In this document: positions 44,201-50,674 of the stretch, one piece after another
Layout: each line of letters begins with the position of its first letter
How positions within the stretch are numbered: the first letter of the stretch is position 1
Virus record (IMG/VR): IMGVR_UViG_3300020185_000068
Span: 1-50,674 of that record
Length of the DNA: 50,674 nt
Strand: one strand, 5' to 3'
Source: a virus
Notes under the pieces: generated by a model
The model's input: only the letters and a program-made list of their open reading frames with translations
What the model was told of the DNA's origin: nothing
The model's database searches: none
Translations under genes and position numbers: made by a program

Positions 44201-45616
44201 AAAGAAACAGAAATACTATATAGAAACAGTGGTACTGAATGGTACCAAGACGCTGGTTGGGATATGAATTTAACATGGCAATGGGCATCATATGTTAACC
44301 CAATTAAAACACAAGACCTGACTCCAAGTATTTCAGTTGATTCAAGAGCTGAGTTGAATAATGTAGACAAAAATGCACATACTAGTGTACTAGTAAGAGA
44401 AGGTGTAAATGACCAAAGCGGACGTATTAGTGATGAAACTTATTACTTAATAGATGGCGAATGGGTTATGGTTGAAAAAACTTTTGCAACTATTCAATTT
44501 AACGACTTAGTATGGAATATTAACTCTCTATACAGTTGGGATATGCAGAGTTGGGAAGGCATTTGGGATTTTGATCCAAGTCAATTTATGTCATTTATCA
44601 TAAAAGCATGTCGTGAAGATTTATTCATAGGAAAATATTTGCTTAACTTTAATCATATGTTCTTTGGAATGATTCATTATATTGCAAGCATACATAATCA
44701 AGTTGATTGGTTCTATAAAACTACATATATCAAACTAAATGTAGACACTACTATTGCAACAACAAATAACACTACTAAACTACCACGTAGATATTATCGA
44801 GGTAATATTGATATTCTGGAAGGTTACATTCAAGATATCAAGCCATTCCATACAAAAATTAAATCGCAAGTAGATATAAGTCGTGTTAGTGATACTGCTA
44901 AAATTAGTGTTGTAGAAGAAAATCAGAAACGAATTGTAACAATGAAGTTCGAAGACAGTCCAACAGAAACATTTACTGATTGGATGGAACAACCAAATGG
45001 AGAACTAGTAGGCTTAGATGTATACGTATCATCGTTTACAGATACGCCTGAGAGTTTAGATATAATTGACGGCGGAGACTTTGTTACTAATCCAACATCA
45101 TATTTAGATGGTGGCGATTTTGTAAAAGCAAATAACTTTAGTAATGAAACAAATTCATTACGCAGACAGTCATTTAACGCATTAATTGATGAATCAGTAA
45201 GTATTGTTGTTAATACAAATACATCAGGAGATGTTGTAGATGCAAGTTCAACAATACATGTATATATTACAGGCAAAGATAAAACTGCTGCTGTTTTTGA
45301 ATTGACAAGCACAGAAACATCTACTATAAGTAGTAGTATAACTAAAAATGATATGCTAATTAGCGTAGCAGATAGCAGTATGTTTGAAAGTAGTGGCGGC
45401 ATTGCTTACATTAATGGCGAAGTGATATCATACACCGCTGTTATAGGCGACACATTACAAAATGTACAACGTGGGCAAGGCGAGACAATATCATCGTTGC
45501 ATAATGCTGGAACACAGATTATAGATATTACGAACGCATCGCGTATGGGAACAAATTTATATCCTTGGATGGAACTACCATATCCAGAGTCACCGTTAAT
45601 GTGGGGCTTTGATTAA
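35204..45616 (+). CDS. giant structural protein, gp7 position (3470 aa)
   Basis: An uninterrupted 3470-residue frame directly after gp6, the position of T4 gp7 (1032 residues). The N-terminus (MPFKPNKINTP, FLPGVFRSDLNNKWLDGTLD) looks like a baseplate attachment segment. Landmarks: FSFTLPEGVDELTSD near residue 2110; a block rich in Trp and Tyr near 2640-2830 (KRWWNTSSVYYYDYKQGD, YYFWVKNKTTISQDNRM); IKPFHTKIKSQVD near 3210; a tip-like SSGGIAYINGEVISYTAV with an NVQRGQGE segment near 3400. Style and position suggest an elongated wedge/arm or fibre protein shared with marine T4-like phages. No enzyme motif was seen. Whether its N-terminus is a true gp7 homologue I cannot say. Confidence 0.6.
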   Translation: MPFKPNKINTPLMKTKPGQSVINNIKSSTFLPGVFRSDLNNKWLDGTLDLMISKGKLDDVDHFIGSNKGDVVNSINDVYLNTPGFRHLQPAFVSFNSDNSVNKQISWNQIKDKVDIEFNDYDYNAAYSVRTYVFNPPVDLDKMVNYNQYYWISGMGPAALTINTGSNYDPVADVRNKITASLPYEITVRGVVYQKQLQLWDGMRLEFKGTGYDSNVQVGSYIVTGVGNKIRLIPFSELYYAAPHASKVNGKTLPYDVKHYTVCNLEDKYKSSWTRANRWIHHSALVLLQEADDNFNIGDWATEARRAQRPIIQFDRNLQLYNFGYDINYGVVDFLISSSLIEQDLDLIASHGLNEGDTVAVKDTQNQAMYNYIYEVVGNTLVATDKELTNGNYFTIGEDYYNVDGKHRYYDYYWQDDVLVLAQTKTSQGDMPVFELSDHENNRLSEYNNTTFTGNRVFGYKIGTGSVDPELGFAPVVSTSGVKTEYVLQNVIDTERYTYLEKQNNTESNIEGNYYANYGRGERIATNYPASDFPLLSRSSIQVVGDGSEDIVVPLPTSTWQPNIYFEYYKAAGDLVVRKVVNNKIYNEEITSTLMLEQNQSHTFIDRSDDDSLSFSDPGGLAVITQSGDTYTVTLPDEVGYVIFYSNGPRRNKIITGSKDNVDGLYLRVNSNGQPFNLSDVQRTPDSLILDSSKLGEGDEFIIDVEYVDNNATVTSPRILNHNPTNKKINEFTLSETSRHWKSLIANQPGFTGSSQGKNNYGIIPKLNNLGGEIYISDGSPIIHDYLSTDKNIDLTEALKNQAQEWLSFRKRAEAYANRKFQSAQYNSTRELVNDVLSALITGQIGSNLHQKSNMLFTDTNLKQDFIYDTIGQSYIAKFNYDEDTFSVDHINIYMKDNATNNNVGVTRLLKRDVEYTIENGMVTVTASFVPFTDGSAVVLEVYNHGSLNDCYIPSSFTKLGLANAYEPQIIDNVLYCHDGYKIDFSDTSTTNTDDILGPEFNPVLAVLYDIEKKIWNGLAKKVKSHGAPRTYMPSMNESLWFTHQDIDDYVERFFIDWQHATGNTDLQTVDYYDAADSNTWNYSSIDLPGKLNGQTAPGHWKGVYSILFGTTTPELAPWHMLGFMFKPSWWDTHYSWTDPTKRTALLNALKYGIITEPGTEVHQDPSWIMTQWDWAAKCPVKTDGTLEDPEVVLGTPITPQNPFVFGDWGPTEYEWRQSPLGQSATTDAVVKLNPSRTSPWVFQAGAFHNDDTVDLSTISNLDKMQFSNKRLTYHGSTIGKQIQNIKVTKQVGTIPAGTRVSIIGTGETVTGLADLNLDDNGNILSLTVTRSGSGYSSTPNVTLIYPDDYTPPLSSEGFKIWPAVHFSVTLRDNFKYNLGIDQVLFNANQRNRNSEVIEDTFKSLESRIMQPLSGFTDSSLIKIKSESGKNGRYTLGNKDYQIRMSGGLPETLLLISNIKIQKKDSGYIIEGYSTHRQEFLFYEPLQTQEFDFTLVEIAEGVNIKKYNQFNTTASVLKFGTKLSRIQDVYNFIRGYYEYLTASGLDTTKVTGDGRANEFAAWAVKSDLDAEFESPVTTTITVTSNTFSVMEFNSLPGGANDIMVMDADGNISQGDFSDLCITRIANQMTIHPQGTNPLTAEPVEGIVSIVSSNTTSNSQTQIGSIQPVDTVTNNTTPGRVVGLNVALTRYYHSVLFNNVTTFNEIIYTPLTGLAQRRFKIVGQKTSSFDGSKSAPGYLIGEDTIIQNFDTIADSMSDLYDFNVTKFNKDIHSAERITLGIHAQDWITQLDLPDNVINKFMQGVLRHKGTNNSIDKFNRGNTVNRGASNVNVTEDWMFKSSQFGDTTRSEATEIIITDDMLSNNNVLINLNDTNNTFVNKQHSLTFPTESRPKVTQIRKGGDVLLSEYDYIVPTVLQIGDVYDNYTSAYDATPTWNNTQSYNRDEEVRYNGSKFKLNIDKLTYNPLNSVVTETGSINISNTEFIYRDPLTDIPSAVIEGREFWWNKQTISYPDIVATGATIINQVANAFVISINGTQINVSNIVATSVLDDTQLNGGLPYSLQSAVPDETQDVRGLELTIDSTVLDLEEWGSEVYLQTTPPNQTETFQGNGTQTVFSFTLPEGVDELTSDIGVIDYNQRLLTVEIDDVDELGNPIVRAMTSDETATITYTMLPVTELQKITLTNDQLKVAIDSVANIESEISISNNLLIIKKTIEASMEISGTGAIPMNLTSGTYNPQYVLEPTATPMDLDYIITFINTFLTNNGLTQYVASEDDNLTNRLKITSLSSEGSLGPNSTLVIVDNSNIFSIAGTYDMGATIINNVPSTAVEVVNEITSANIPGVTVEIVNNRIVVTKLVTVGPTLDLGSGDFNTQAGLSTGIVSVGQSGGNTFQLSDWTNISSTDSTLFSTWVLNDINIHDNSTIVRSNSWNILRTQRTTRWAEVDAGDESTDGNDAKITLKSFEGESTSHNVREGDYVMIINSTTLPTIDGIHTVTSQDLSDPAAFYIDRYIEESGRAEEVFVIRNARFASETAMRNAVADTINYNFADGDLLWASNTDQGSAIWMYNGGELTLVRNIETSIDNSQFENVKIYDGETQKTIRELEVYDPVQGIIPGVAEREIDFRYPTDVAVYNLSSDTSYDTNQRSAWAEEHVGKRWWNTSSVYYYDYKQGDAQYASKMWGKQIPGSSIDVYEWVKSKVTPDLWAAEVEASSDQFGTPASGEAYRVFDEASAVYLDYYTEETYWNNDFSRYDSVYYFWVKNKTTISQDNRMLTAFDVSRIIADPSANGISWTAAVSPTQIIINNIKNFITDSNTVAQVNIMPQDLGHSSWTNISEGSDLIPDYYYTALNDNLVGVQSVTGNILPDPLLHPYNRYGDNRSFEYIYPGVKHSQAWFKDVKDARREAINIINSLLIHENLVDNLANKWNRIITKTFYTIPTDAYIPDTPAFPDILQPGNTFFNSDTSLNYIWDGRQWRTDPTVVSPTDYSGTEFPIQYTSYYNKETEILYRNSGTEWYQDAGWDMNLTWQWASYVNPIKTQDLTPSISVDSRAELNNVDKNAHTSVLVREGVNDQSGRISDETYYLIDGEWVMVEKTFATIQFNDLVWNINSLYSWDMQSWEGIWDFDPSQFMSFIIKACREDLFIGKYLLNFNHMFFGMIHYIASIHNQVDWFYKTTYIKLNVDTTIATTNNTTKLPRRYYRGNIDILEGYIQDIKPFHTKIKSQVDISRVSDTAKISVVEENQKRIVTMKFEDSPTETFTDWMEQPNGELVGLDVYVSSFTDTPESLDIIDGGDFVTNPTSYLDGGDFVKANNFSNETNSLRRQSFNALIDESVSIVVNTNTSGDVVDASSTIHVYITGKDKTAAVFELTSTETSTISSSITKNDMLISVADSSMFESSGGIAYINGEVISYTAVIGDTLQNVQRGQGETISSLHNAGTQIIDITNASRMGTNLYPWMELPYPESPLMWGFD

Positions 45617-45631
45617 GTGGTTTTGATATGC

Positions 45632-45638
45632 ATAAATA
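45632..45638 (+). promoter_or_regulatory. late promoter box (ATAAATA)
   Basis: The plus strand reads GCATAAATACAAATAGCGGAG, 24 nt upstream of the 196-aa gene and in the only gap after the giant gene. Confidence 0.6.
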
Positions 45639-45661
45639 CAAATAGCGGAGAATTTTGACAA

Positions 45662-46252
45662 ATGACAAATTTAATAGATAAATCAACTCTTGAAATGGAT
45701 GGCCATGTGTTAATCACTGATTGTGATACTAATGAAGTATTGCTGGATAAACACAATGCTATTAACTTTGAGAATATGAGTGTTGCATTAGCTAATGCAA
45801 TTGGAACAGGTGGTGCTGGTATTGAAGGCATCGCATACGGTAATGGAGGCACAACAATTGATGGTGTTGGTAATGTAATTTACAATACCCCAAATGTTGA
45901 CCATACAGACGATGTATTGCATAACCAAACGTTCCCTACAGAAGGTGCAAAGACAGTAACAGCAGGAAGTGACGTGTTAAATCAAATTGAAGTTTTTCAC
46001 ATTCCAGGTGAAACACAGACTGATATTGTTATTACTAGCACACTTACATATAACGAGCCAACAGGACAAGGTCTTATAGACAACAACACAAATAGTGAAG
46101 CAGATTTTATTTTTGATGAACTAGGCATTATTGCTGGTTCAGAGGTAGCTACGCAAAAATTTGTTAGTCATATTATTTTCCATCCAATTGAAAAAAGTGC
46201 AAATAGACAAATACAGGTTGTTTATACACTTAGAATAACGGCAGGTAACTAA
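45662..46252 (+). CDS. tail/fibre structural protein, unassigned
   Basis: A 196-residue protein. Phrases such as GHVLITDCDTNEVLLDKHNAINFENM, ALANAIGTGGAGIEGIAYGNGG and the ending FVSHIIFHPIEKSANRQIQVVYTLRI are typical of virion proteins encoded with tail fibres in T4-like marine phages. No enzymatic motif. A good ribosome site (GGAG) precedes it. It heads a run of four fibre-like genes under a late box. The role is inferred from company. Confidence 0.6.
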   Translation: MTNLIDKSTLEMDGHVLITDCDTNEVLLDKHNAINFENMSVALANAIGTGGAGIEGIAYGNGGTTIDGVGNVIYNTPNVDHTDDVLHNQTFPTEGAKTVTAGSDVLNQIEVFHIPGETQTDIVITSTLTYNEPTGQGLIDNNTNSEADFIFDELGIIAGSEVATQKFVSHIIFHPIEKSANRQIQVVYTLRITAGN

Positions 46253-46253
46253 C

Positions 46254-47162
46254 ATGGTATATAGAGTAAATCATTTCGATCCAAGCACCCCGCCAATTGA
46301 TGTACAAGATGCTACGCTAAACACAGACACTTATCTAACATTTGTAGGTAAAAACTGGTATGGTTACGGCGAAACAATTGCTGAGAACCAATTAAAATTA
46401 TTAGAGAACTTTGCATACACTAGCACACCGGATAATCCGCATCCACCAATTGCTAATGCAGTAAACGGTCAAATTTACTACAACAAAGGAAACGAAGTGT
46501 TTAATTACTTTGATGGAGTTAAATGGAACGAAATGCCTGGCAGTGCTATGAAAACAGTAACAGTTGAAGATACATTAGGCGCACAACACAGTGTTACTCT
46601 TGTATACGATACAGGTGAGATTGTAATGGTTATAAGTGCTGACGACGATTTTGATGTTAATCCATCTGAAACAGAAGTACAACCAACATTTACTAAGATT
46701 GGCAAAGGTGTCACGTTATCAAGCGAAGCAGGATTTAAATTCCACGGTGTTGCTACAACTGCTCAGTATGCCGATTTAGCGGAAATGTATGTAGCAGATG
46801 CACAATATGAACCTGGCACAGTATTAAAAATTGGCGGCGAGGCTGAAGTAACGCAAACAACATCAGCATTTTGTCCTAGCGTTTTTGGTATTGTTTCAAC
46901 TAACCCAGCTCACTTAATGAACAGTGCTGCTGAAGGAACAACAGTCGCAGTAGCATTAGCAGGTCGTGTACCGCTTAAAGTTATTGGTCCAGTAGTTAAA
47001 GGACAGCGATTATTGGCAAGCGAAGAACCAGGTGTAGCTAGAGCTCCAACAGATTATGAAATGCAAGAGTACATGGATTGGTATCGCATTGTTGGCAGAG
47101 CTTTGGAAGACAAAACATCTGAGGGAATAGGACTTGTTGAAGTAGTAGTTGGAGCAAAATAA
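46254..47162 (+). CDS. tail-fibre protein with self-processing-like C-terminal domain
   Basis: A 302-residue fibre protein. The N-terminal module TYLTFVGKNWYGYGETIAEN then LKLLENFA is the standard attachment repeat of T4-like marine tail fibres, and a short head domain (NGQIYYNKGNEVFNYFDGVKWNEM) follows. The C-terminal 130 residues (FHGVATTAQYADLAEMYVADAQYEPGTVLKIGG ... GRVPLKVIGPVVKGQRLLAS) resemble the Peptidase_G2/intramolecular-chaperone domains that trimerise and may cleave themselves. Cleavage here is inference. Confidence 0.75.
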   Translation: MVYRVNHFDPSTPPIDVQDATLNTDTYLTFVGKNWYGYGETIAENQLKLLENFAYTSTPDNPHPPIANAVNGQIYYNKGNEVFNYFDGVKWNEMPGSAMKTVTVEDTLGAQHSVTLVYDTGEIVMVISADDDFDVNPSETEVQPTFTKIGKGVTLSSEAGFKFHGVATTAQYADLAEMYVADAQYEPGTVLKIGGEAEVTQTTSAFCPSVFGIVSTNPAHLMNSAAEGTTVAVALAGRVPLKVIGPVVKGQRLLASEEPGVARAPTDYEMQEYMDWYRIVGRALEDKTSEGIGLVEVVVGAK

Positions 47163-47164
47163 CT

Positions 47165-48319
47165 ATGGCTACTCCACCGATTGGAATAAGTAATTTAATT
47201 ACAGCAGAACAGTTCAATGAACTGAAGGCAATTTATAATTCCTATTGGTCTGATAATGATCCATCATATACACTATCAAGTTTAAACCCATCATCAAAAA
47301 ATGCAATTAGAACTGGTTGGGGACAGAATACAGTAGAGCCGCAAAATTTAGGTGGTGGTTCTGTTGATATTATTTTAGCAGAACATGTCAATCAATTAGT
47401 AGCACAAGTTAATGCTGGTCTAGCACATATGAGTGCAGATGGCGCATCAAATCCATTACCTAAGTTTAAAGATCCTGATAAGATTGATGGTGATGCAGAG
47501 TATCAGATTATTTTTGCTCAGGCGTTGAATTTAGTTAAACAAAAAATTGAAAGTATTGAAGCTACAAAAAATGATCTAAATCCTGCATATGCAGAAATGG
47601 ATGCTGATATTGTAGTTATTGATTCAGTAGACTTTGATTTTGCACAAATAGCACAAGCCGGAGTTATTGCTAGATTTTCAGACTATACCGAGGCGAGATA
47701 TTTCTTTAACAGTGGTGGAGAAATTATCTTTAACTTGGGAGAAAGCGTAGGAGAAAGTAGCCGTGGATTTGTTTGGCAAGATATTTTACAAGGGATTGGC
47801 ACAATAAAATTTGGTGCCAATGCTGTTCAAACAACAGACGGATATCTCAATCCAATTATATCTTTAGGATTTTATGACTGTGAACAAGACGTAAAGACAA
47901 AAGTATTTGATGTGCTTACTGGATCTGGCGGCGGCGATTATGTTGACGAATATAGTCTTGGTGGTGAGTATGATAATGCCAGTATTAAACTTTGGGCTAC
48001 TGTTACAGAATTACCTGATAGTAGCATCGTAATACAATTAGAAGTAGAACTTAGAGACCCAGACGATAATGTTAACGCACACATTGATTTGATTTTAGAA
48101 GTAGGAACAATTATACCAGATATAGCACCAACAGACGAACAACTTGCTGCTGGTAATACAAATACAGTTTATAAAGATATACCAACGACAGAGTCATATC
48201 AATTTGCACCACGTATTGGGCCAGCATTGGTTGAATATTATGACTGGGCCGGCATAACAAATACAACACCATATACATTACCAGGGTACGTAGATCCAGG
48301 TTACATAGCTGACCCATAA
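47165..48319 (+). CDS. virion structural protein, fibre-associated
   Basis: A 384-residue protein starting MATPPIGISNLITAEQFNELKAIY. The N-terminal 120 residues (VDIILAEHVNQLVAQVNAGLAHM) are helical and look like a capsid- or baseplate-binding part. The rest is beta-rich and ends in a repetitive PGYVDPGYIADP. No motif beyond this. It lies between two fibre genes with 2 nt and 19 nt gaps, suggesting one assembly unit. Confidence 0.6.
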   Translation: MATPPIGISNLITAEQFNELKAIYNSYWSDNDPSYTLSSLNPSSKNAIRTGWGQNTVEPQNLGGGSVDIILAEHVNQLVAQVNAGLAHMSADGASNPLPKFKDPDKIDGDAEYQIIFAQALNLVKQKIESIEATKNDLNPAYAEMDADIVVIDSVDFDFAQIAQAGVIARFSDYTEARYFFNSGGEIIFNLGESVGESSRGFVWQDILQGIGTIKFGANAVQTTDGYLNPIISLGFYDCEQDVKTKVFDVLTGSGGGDYVDEYSLGGEYDNASIKLWATVTELPDSSIVIQLEVELRDPDDNVNAHIDLILEVGTIIPDIAPTDEQLAAGNTNTVYKDIPTTESYQFAPRIGPALVEYYDWAGITNTTPYTLPGYVDPGYIADP

Positions 48320-48338
48320 CAAAGATAGGAGGCTTAAG

Positions 48339-48944
48339 ATGCCAACAACACAAAAAGGCCTTGATGGCCCAGCATTATCACATGCACAGATGGACGAAAA
48401 CTTTGCGCTAGTAGATACAAATGAAGTTGAAATTGCTAGCTTACAAGATCAAATTGACGAACAGCAGATTGTAGGAGAAATAACTTTTGGTGAGAACAAT
48501 GTTGATGATGCATTTGTACCATTCGTTATAACTGATACGGTTACAGGAACATTACAGGATAGTTTTACTACACCTAACCAAAATGTAGACGGAGACTGGG
48601 AAAAAATTATTTACAGTAATCCAATAACTAGATACACTAGTGGTGGAAAGTTAATGTTAACATTGGTTAATAATACTGGTGTAACACCTCATTACTTAAC
48701 TAATGAATATACATTTAGTAGAGTTGAAGGTGGCGACTTTAATGTAAGCACACCAACGACGGCAGGCGATGCTACACTATTGGATAGTATTAAGATTGCA
48801 GAAGTAACTGTAGGACTTGTAACAAGTTTAGAAGTTACACTAATCGCATCTGATGTTGCACCACAAGACACAACTCATACTAGAATTGTAGGTCAAATTA
48901 CATATACTAGTGTACCAATATTTGTTACTGCAAGCGGATACTAG
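48339..48944 (+). CDS. virion structural protein, fibre-associated
   Basis: A 201-residue protein. The start MPTTQKGLDGPALSHAQMDENFALVDTNEVEI is a common N-terminal attachment motif of short fibre-like proteins (a SHAQMDENF-type segment). The C-terminal part is a beta-rich domain (VTGTLQDSFTTPNQNVDGDWEKIIY) without known function. A strong ribosome site (AGGAGGC) precedes it. Confidence 0.6.
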   Translation: MPTTQKGLDGPALSHAQMDENFALVDTNEVEIASLQDQIDEQQIVGEITFGENNVDDAFVPFVITDTVTGTLQDSFTTPNQNVDGDWEKIIYSNPITRYTSGGKLMLTLVNNTGVTPHYLTNEYTFSRVEGGDFNVSTPTTAGDATLLDSIKIAEVTVGLVTSLEVTLIASDVAPQDTTHTRIVGQITYTSVPIFVTASGY

Positions 48945-48946
48945 CC

Positions 48947-48954
48947 TATAAATA
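48947..48954 (+). promoter_or_regulatory. consensus late promoter TATAAATA
   Basis: The plus strand reads CCTATAAATAGTAG, 23 nt upstream of the 73-aa gene. Confidence 0.7.
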
Positions 48955-48976
48955 GTAGTAACAGAAAGTTATTACT

Positions 48977-49198
48977 ATGGCAATGAACCACCAACCAAAT
49001 AAAAAAGATAAAGAAACAGAAAAATTAGTAGCGGCGTTCCTGAAAAAGGGCGGCGCTATTAAAAAATTAAAAACAAAGCCCATGCCAAGTGAGCTTAACA
49101 TAAGCAACAATAGTTGGAATCAAAAACTAACAAAAGCTGAAAAACAAGCTCGCGATAGCGGCAATGATGTTAAAGACGATAAACCCAAAGACGAATAA
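48977..49198 (+). CDS. small basic conserved phage protein
   Basis: A 73-residue Lys-rich protein with LVAAFLKKGGAIKKLKTKPMP, a short x-F-L-x-x-G-G-x-I-x-K/R motif that I believe recurs in small T4-like marine phage proteins. The tail is charged and disordered. It could bind nucleic acid, but nothing proves it. It has its own late promoter and is followed by a sigma70-type promoter. A second in-frame ATG two codons in (MNHQ) is an alternative start. Confidence 0.65.
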   Translation: MAMNHQPNKKDKETEKLVAAFLKKGGAIKKLKTKPMPSELNISNNSWNQKLTKAEKQARDSGNDVKDDKPKDE

Positions 49199-49205
49199 TA
49201 TCTTC

Positions 49206-49234
49206 TTGACAATAAACAATCACTAGTATATTAT
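49206..49234 (+). promoter_or_regulatory. strong sigma70-type promoter
   Basis: TTGACA (49206-49211), 17-nt spacer, TATTAT (49229-49234), then a ribosome site (CGGAGAC) and the ATG at 49261. It marks a switch from late structural genes to host-promoter genes. Confidence 0.75.
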
Positions 49235-49260
49235 AGTAAGTAACCATAACGGAGACATCT

Positions 49261-49608
49261 ATGGACGAACGACTAACGAAGGCACTGGAGTTTGGAAATT
49301 ACAGTGCAACTATTGCAAATCAAAAACAACTTATTAAAAATAGAGTTAAGCAGCTAACAACTGTACATCATAACAATGGTGTATTTTATGCTGACACCTA
49401 TACAATATCATTTGTGAATTCACTAATTGCTAATGGTGTAACCAGTAGCATTATTGTTGATACAAAAGAAAATCCAATTCGTATTGCTAACTTGATAGAA
49501 TTTCAAGAAACATTATTGTCATCATATAACGATGCAATGAATGAATACGAAGCTGAGTTTGAGAAACTCAAGAAGGTTCGTAACCTTAAGAAACTAATGG
49601 ACTGGTAG
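49261..49608 (+). CDS. hypothetical helical protein
   Basis: A 115-residue soluble protein that I do not recognise. It has a helical N-terminus (LTKALEFGNYSATIANQKQLIKN), a beta-like middle (HHNNGVFYADTYTISFVNSL) and a charged coiled-coil C-terminus (YNDAMNEYEAEFEKLKKV). It is first behind a sigma70-type promoter and abuts the glycosyltransferase start, so the two are co-expressed early. Confidence 0.65.
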   Translation: MDERLTKALEFGNYSATIANQKQLIKNRVKQLTTVHHNNGVFYADTYTISFVNSLIANGVTSSIIVDTKENPIRIANLIEFQETLLSSYNDAMNEYEAEFEKLKKVRNLKKLMDW

Positions 49609-50487
49609 ATGACTGAAGGCGTTTGCTTTTTTGCATATAATAACGAACATATTGACTATGTCAAGTTGGCATTGTTTGCTGCTAAGAAAGTTAAAAAATA
49701 TTTAAAACGACCAGTGTGCTTGATTACTGATCAAGGAAGTTGGGACTGGCTTATTGAAAGTCACGGCAGTAATGAGATCAAAAAGTATATCGCAGATGTA
49801 GTTATAACTGACGACGAATTAGAATCCAATACTCGCAATCATTATGATAGTCCTTGGACAGAATTCAAGGCACAGTTTAGTAATAGTAACAAGCATAAGG
49901 TATTTGAGTATAGTCCTTATGACAAAACATTGTTGCTGGACATTGACTATATTTTAAAAACAGACTTTTTGGATCATGCGTTTAGTAGCTACCAAGGGGT
50001 GGCGATGTTTGACAGAGCCATTACAATGCGAAATATCGAAATGAATCTTAAAGAAAGAAGATTATTTTCAAATGGTGTACGTATGTGGTGGAGTACTGTT
50101 GTGTATTTTGACAAAAGCGACACAAGTAAATTATTTTTTGACACTTGGCAATACGTAAAAGAAAATTACCAGTACTATAAATTTTTATATAACTTTCCTG
50201 GATCAATGTTCCGTACAGATTATTGTGTAAGCATTGCAGTACATATTATGAATGGCATGCGTACTGGACAATCAATTAACAGCTTTGCAACTCCCATACA
50301 AAATTTATCTGGCAAAGATGATATTGTAGATAGTTTAGACGACGAAACTTGGATTGTGTTGTCACATGATCCACATGAGCCCTGGAAAAATATTATGGTA
50401 AGACATGAAAACAGTGATGTGCATTGTATGAACAAACGTGCATTAGATAGAATTATTGTTAAACACGGTGAGAATGTAAATGGATAA
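49609..50487 (+). CDS. glycosyltransferase-like protein (GT-A fold)
   Basis: A 292-residue protein. The N-terminus (GVCFFAYNNEHIDYVKLALFAAKKVKKYLKRPVCLITD) is a Rossmann-like nucleotide-sugar binding start, and LLLDIDYIL near residue 107 supplies the DxD metal motif of GT-A glycosyltransferases. The later SNGVRMWWSTVVYFDKSD and YCVSIAVHIMNG fit a family-8-like core. Donor and acceptor are unknown; it could modify phage DNA, virion proteins or host surface sugars. It starts 1 nt after the preceding gene and overlaps the next gene by 8 nt. Confidence 0.7.
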   Translation: MTEGVCFFAYNNEHIDYVKLALFAAKKVKKYLKRPVCLITDQGSWDWLIESHGSNEIKKYIADVVITDDELESNTRNHYDSPWTEFKAQFSNSNKHKVFEYSPYDKTLLLDIDYILKTDFLDHAFSSYQGVAMFDRAITMRNIEMNLKERRLFSNGVRMWWSTVVYFDKSDTSKLFFDTWQYVKENYQYYKFLYNFPGSMFRTDYCVSIAVHIMNGMRTGQSINSFATPIQNLSGKDDIVDSLDDETWIVLSHDPHEPWKNIMVRHENSDVHCMNKRALDRIIVKHGENVNG

Positions 50488-50674
50488 ACCCAAGAATGGT
50501 TTTATTACCATTGCCACTACCAAGCAACAACAAGTTGCCGCAGCAACACTGGCAAATAGTATTAAGACATATGATCCACATGCAAGCTTTACGTTAGTAG
50601 TGCCAAACATTAATGGCGTCTTATCACAACATGAATATGCATTTGATTACATTGTAGAATTTCCATTTGTCACT
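50480..50674 (+). CDS. second glycosyltransferase-like protein, 3' end outside window
   Basis: The first 65 codons are open to the window edge: MDKPKNGFITIATT, then AAATLANSIKTYDPHASFTLVVP. This start, with an ALxLANSIKxxxP segment followed by a beta strand, is typical of nucleotide-sugar transferases related to the preceding gene. It overlaps that gene's stop by 8 nt. Only the N-terminus is visible, so the call is provisional. Confidence 0.6.
   Translation, partial: MDKPKNGFITIATTKQQQVAAATLANSIKTYDPHASFTLVVPNINGVLSQHEYAFDYIVEFPFVT

Noticed and set aside
45655-45683. TTGACA 17 nt before ATAAAT at the start of the 196-aa gene
   Set aside because: The -10 is inside the coding sequence and the late box just upstream explains the gene better.
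1-50674. CRISPR array, insertion sequence, integrase or reverse transcriptase cassette
   Set aside because: No regularly spaced repeats, transposase, integrase or reverse transcriptase motifs were seen on either strand.

Overview
The window is a late-gene and recombination-gene block from a large tailed phage of the T4-like myovirus superfamily. It is AT-rich (about 35-37% GC by eye). The gene set (portal, prohead protease, scaffold and major capsid; baseplate gp48, gp53, gp25, gp6 and a gp5-like hub; recombination gp46/gp47; late sigma gp55) is diagnostic of T4-like phages. The tail-fibre style, the nucleotidyltransferase in the baseplate operon and the glycosyltransferases resemble marine T4-like phages of cyanobacteria or alphaproteobacteria. 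The host cannot be fixed from this window.

Layout, left to right. (1) 10-3948, minus strand: two tail-fibre-like proteins, one with four PKD-type domains. (2) 4025-5045, minus strand: an RNA-rich interval with a zinc-ribbon HNH endonuclease, two CCA-encoding tRNAs, a pseudoknot-capable RNA, a terminator and a 19-codon peptide gene with two Trp codons behind a near-consensus sigma70-type promoter. (3) 5067-10778, minus strand: the head module (gp23, gp22, gp21, gp68-like, a 65-aa gene, gp20). (4) 10818-19102, minus strand: three tandem paralogous tape-measure-like proteins; two carry wall-degrading domains (GH19 and peptidase M15). (5) 19178-20238, plus strand: gp26-like tail/hub assembly protein with a convincing -1 frameshift signal into a second reading frame. 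(6) 20244-25846, minus strand: a hypothetical gene, a 670-bp ORF-poor stretch that looks like structured RNA, a GIY-YIG nuclease, a hypothetical gene, gp46, gp47 and gp55. (7) 25944-48944, plus strand: nucleotidyltransferase, baseplate genes, degenerate lysozyme, HNH nuclease, a 3470-aa giant structural protein and fibre-like proteins. (8) 48977-50674, plus strand: small genes and two glycosyltransferase-like genes, the last cut by the window edge.

How it works together. Structural genes are preceded by boxes matching the T4 late promoter TATAAATA, which gp55 recognises. gp55 itself, with gp47 and gp46, sits behind a sigma70-type promoter, so the region at 25847-25943 places an early promoter for the late sigma factor back to back with a late promoter for the tail operon. 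Wall degradation, which T4 places in the gp5 lysozyme, appears here to be moved into the tape-measure-like proteins: the gp5 homologue lacks a lysozyme insert and the adjacent lysozyme-like gene seems to have lost its catalytic Glu.

The most unusual items are the Trp-codon leader peptide/terminator/structured RNA/tRNA-Trp cassette, the gp26 frameshift signal next to the tape-measure genes, the tape-measure triplication, and the 20.9-21.4 kb putative RNA.
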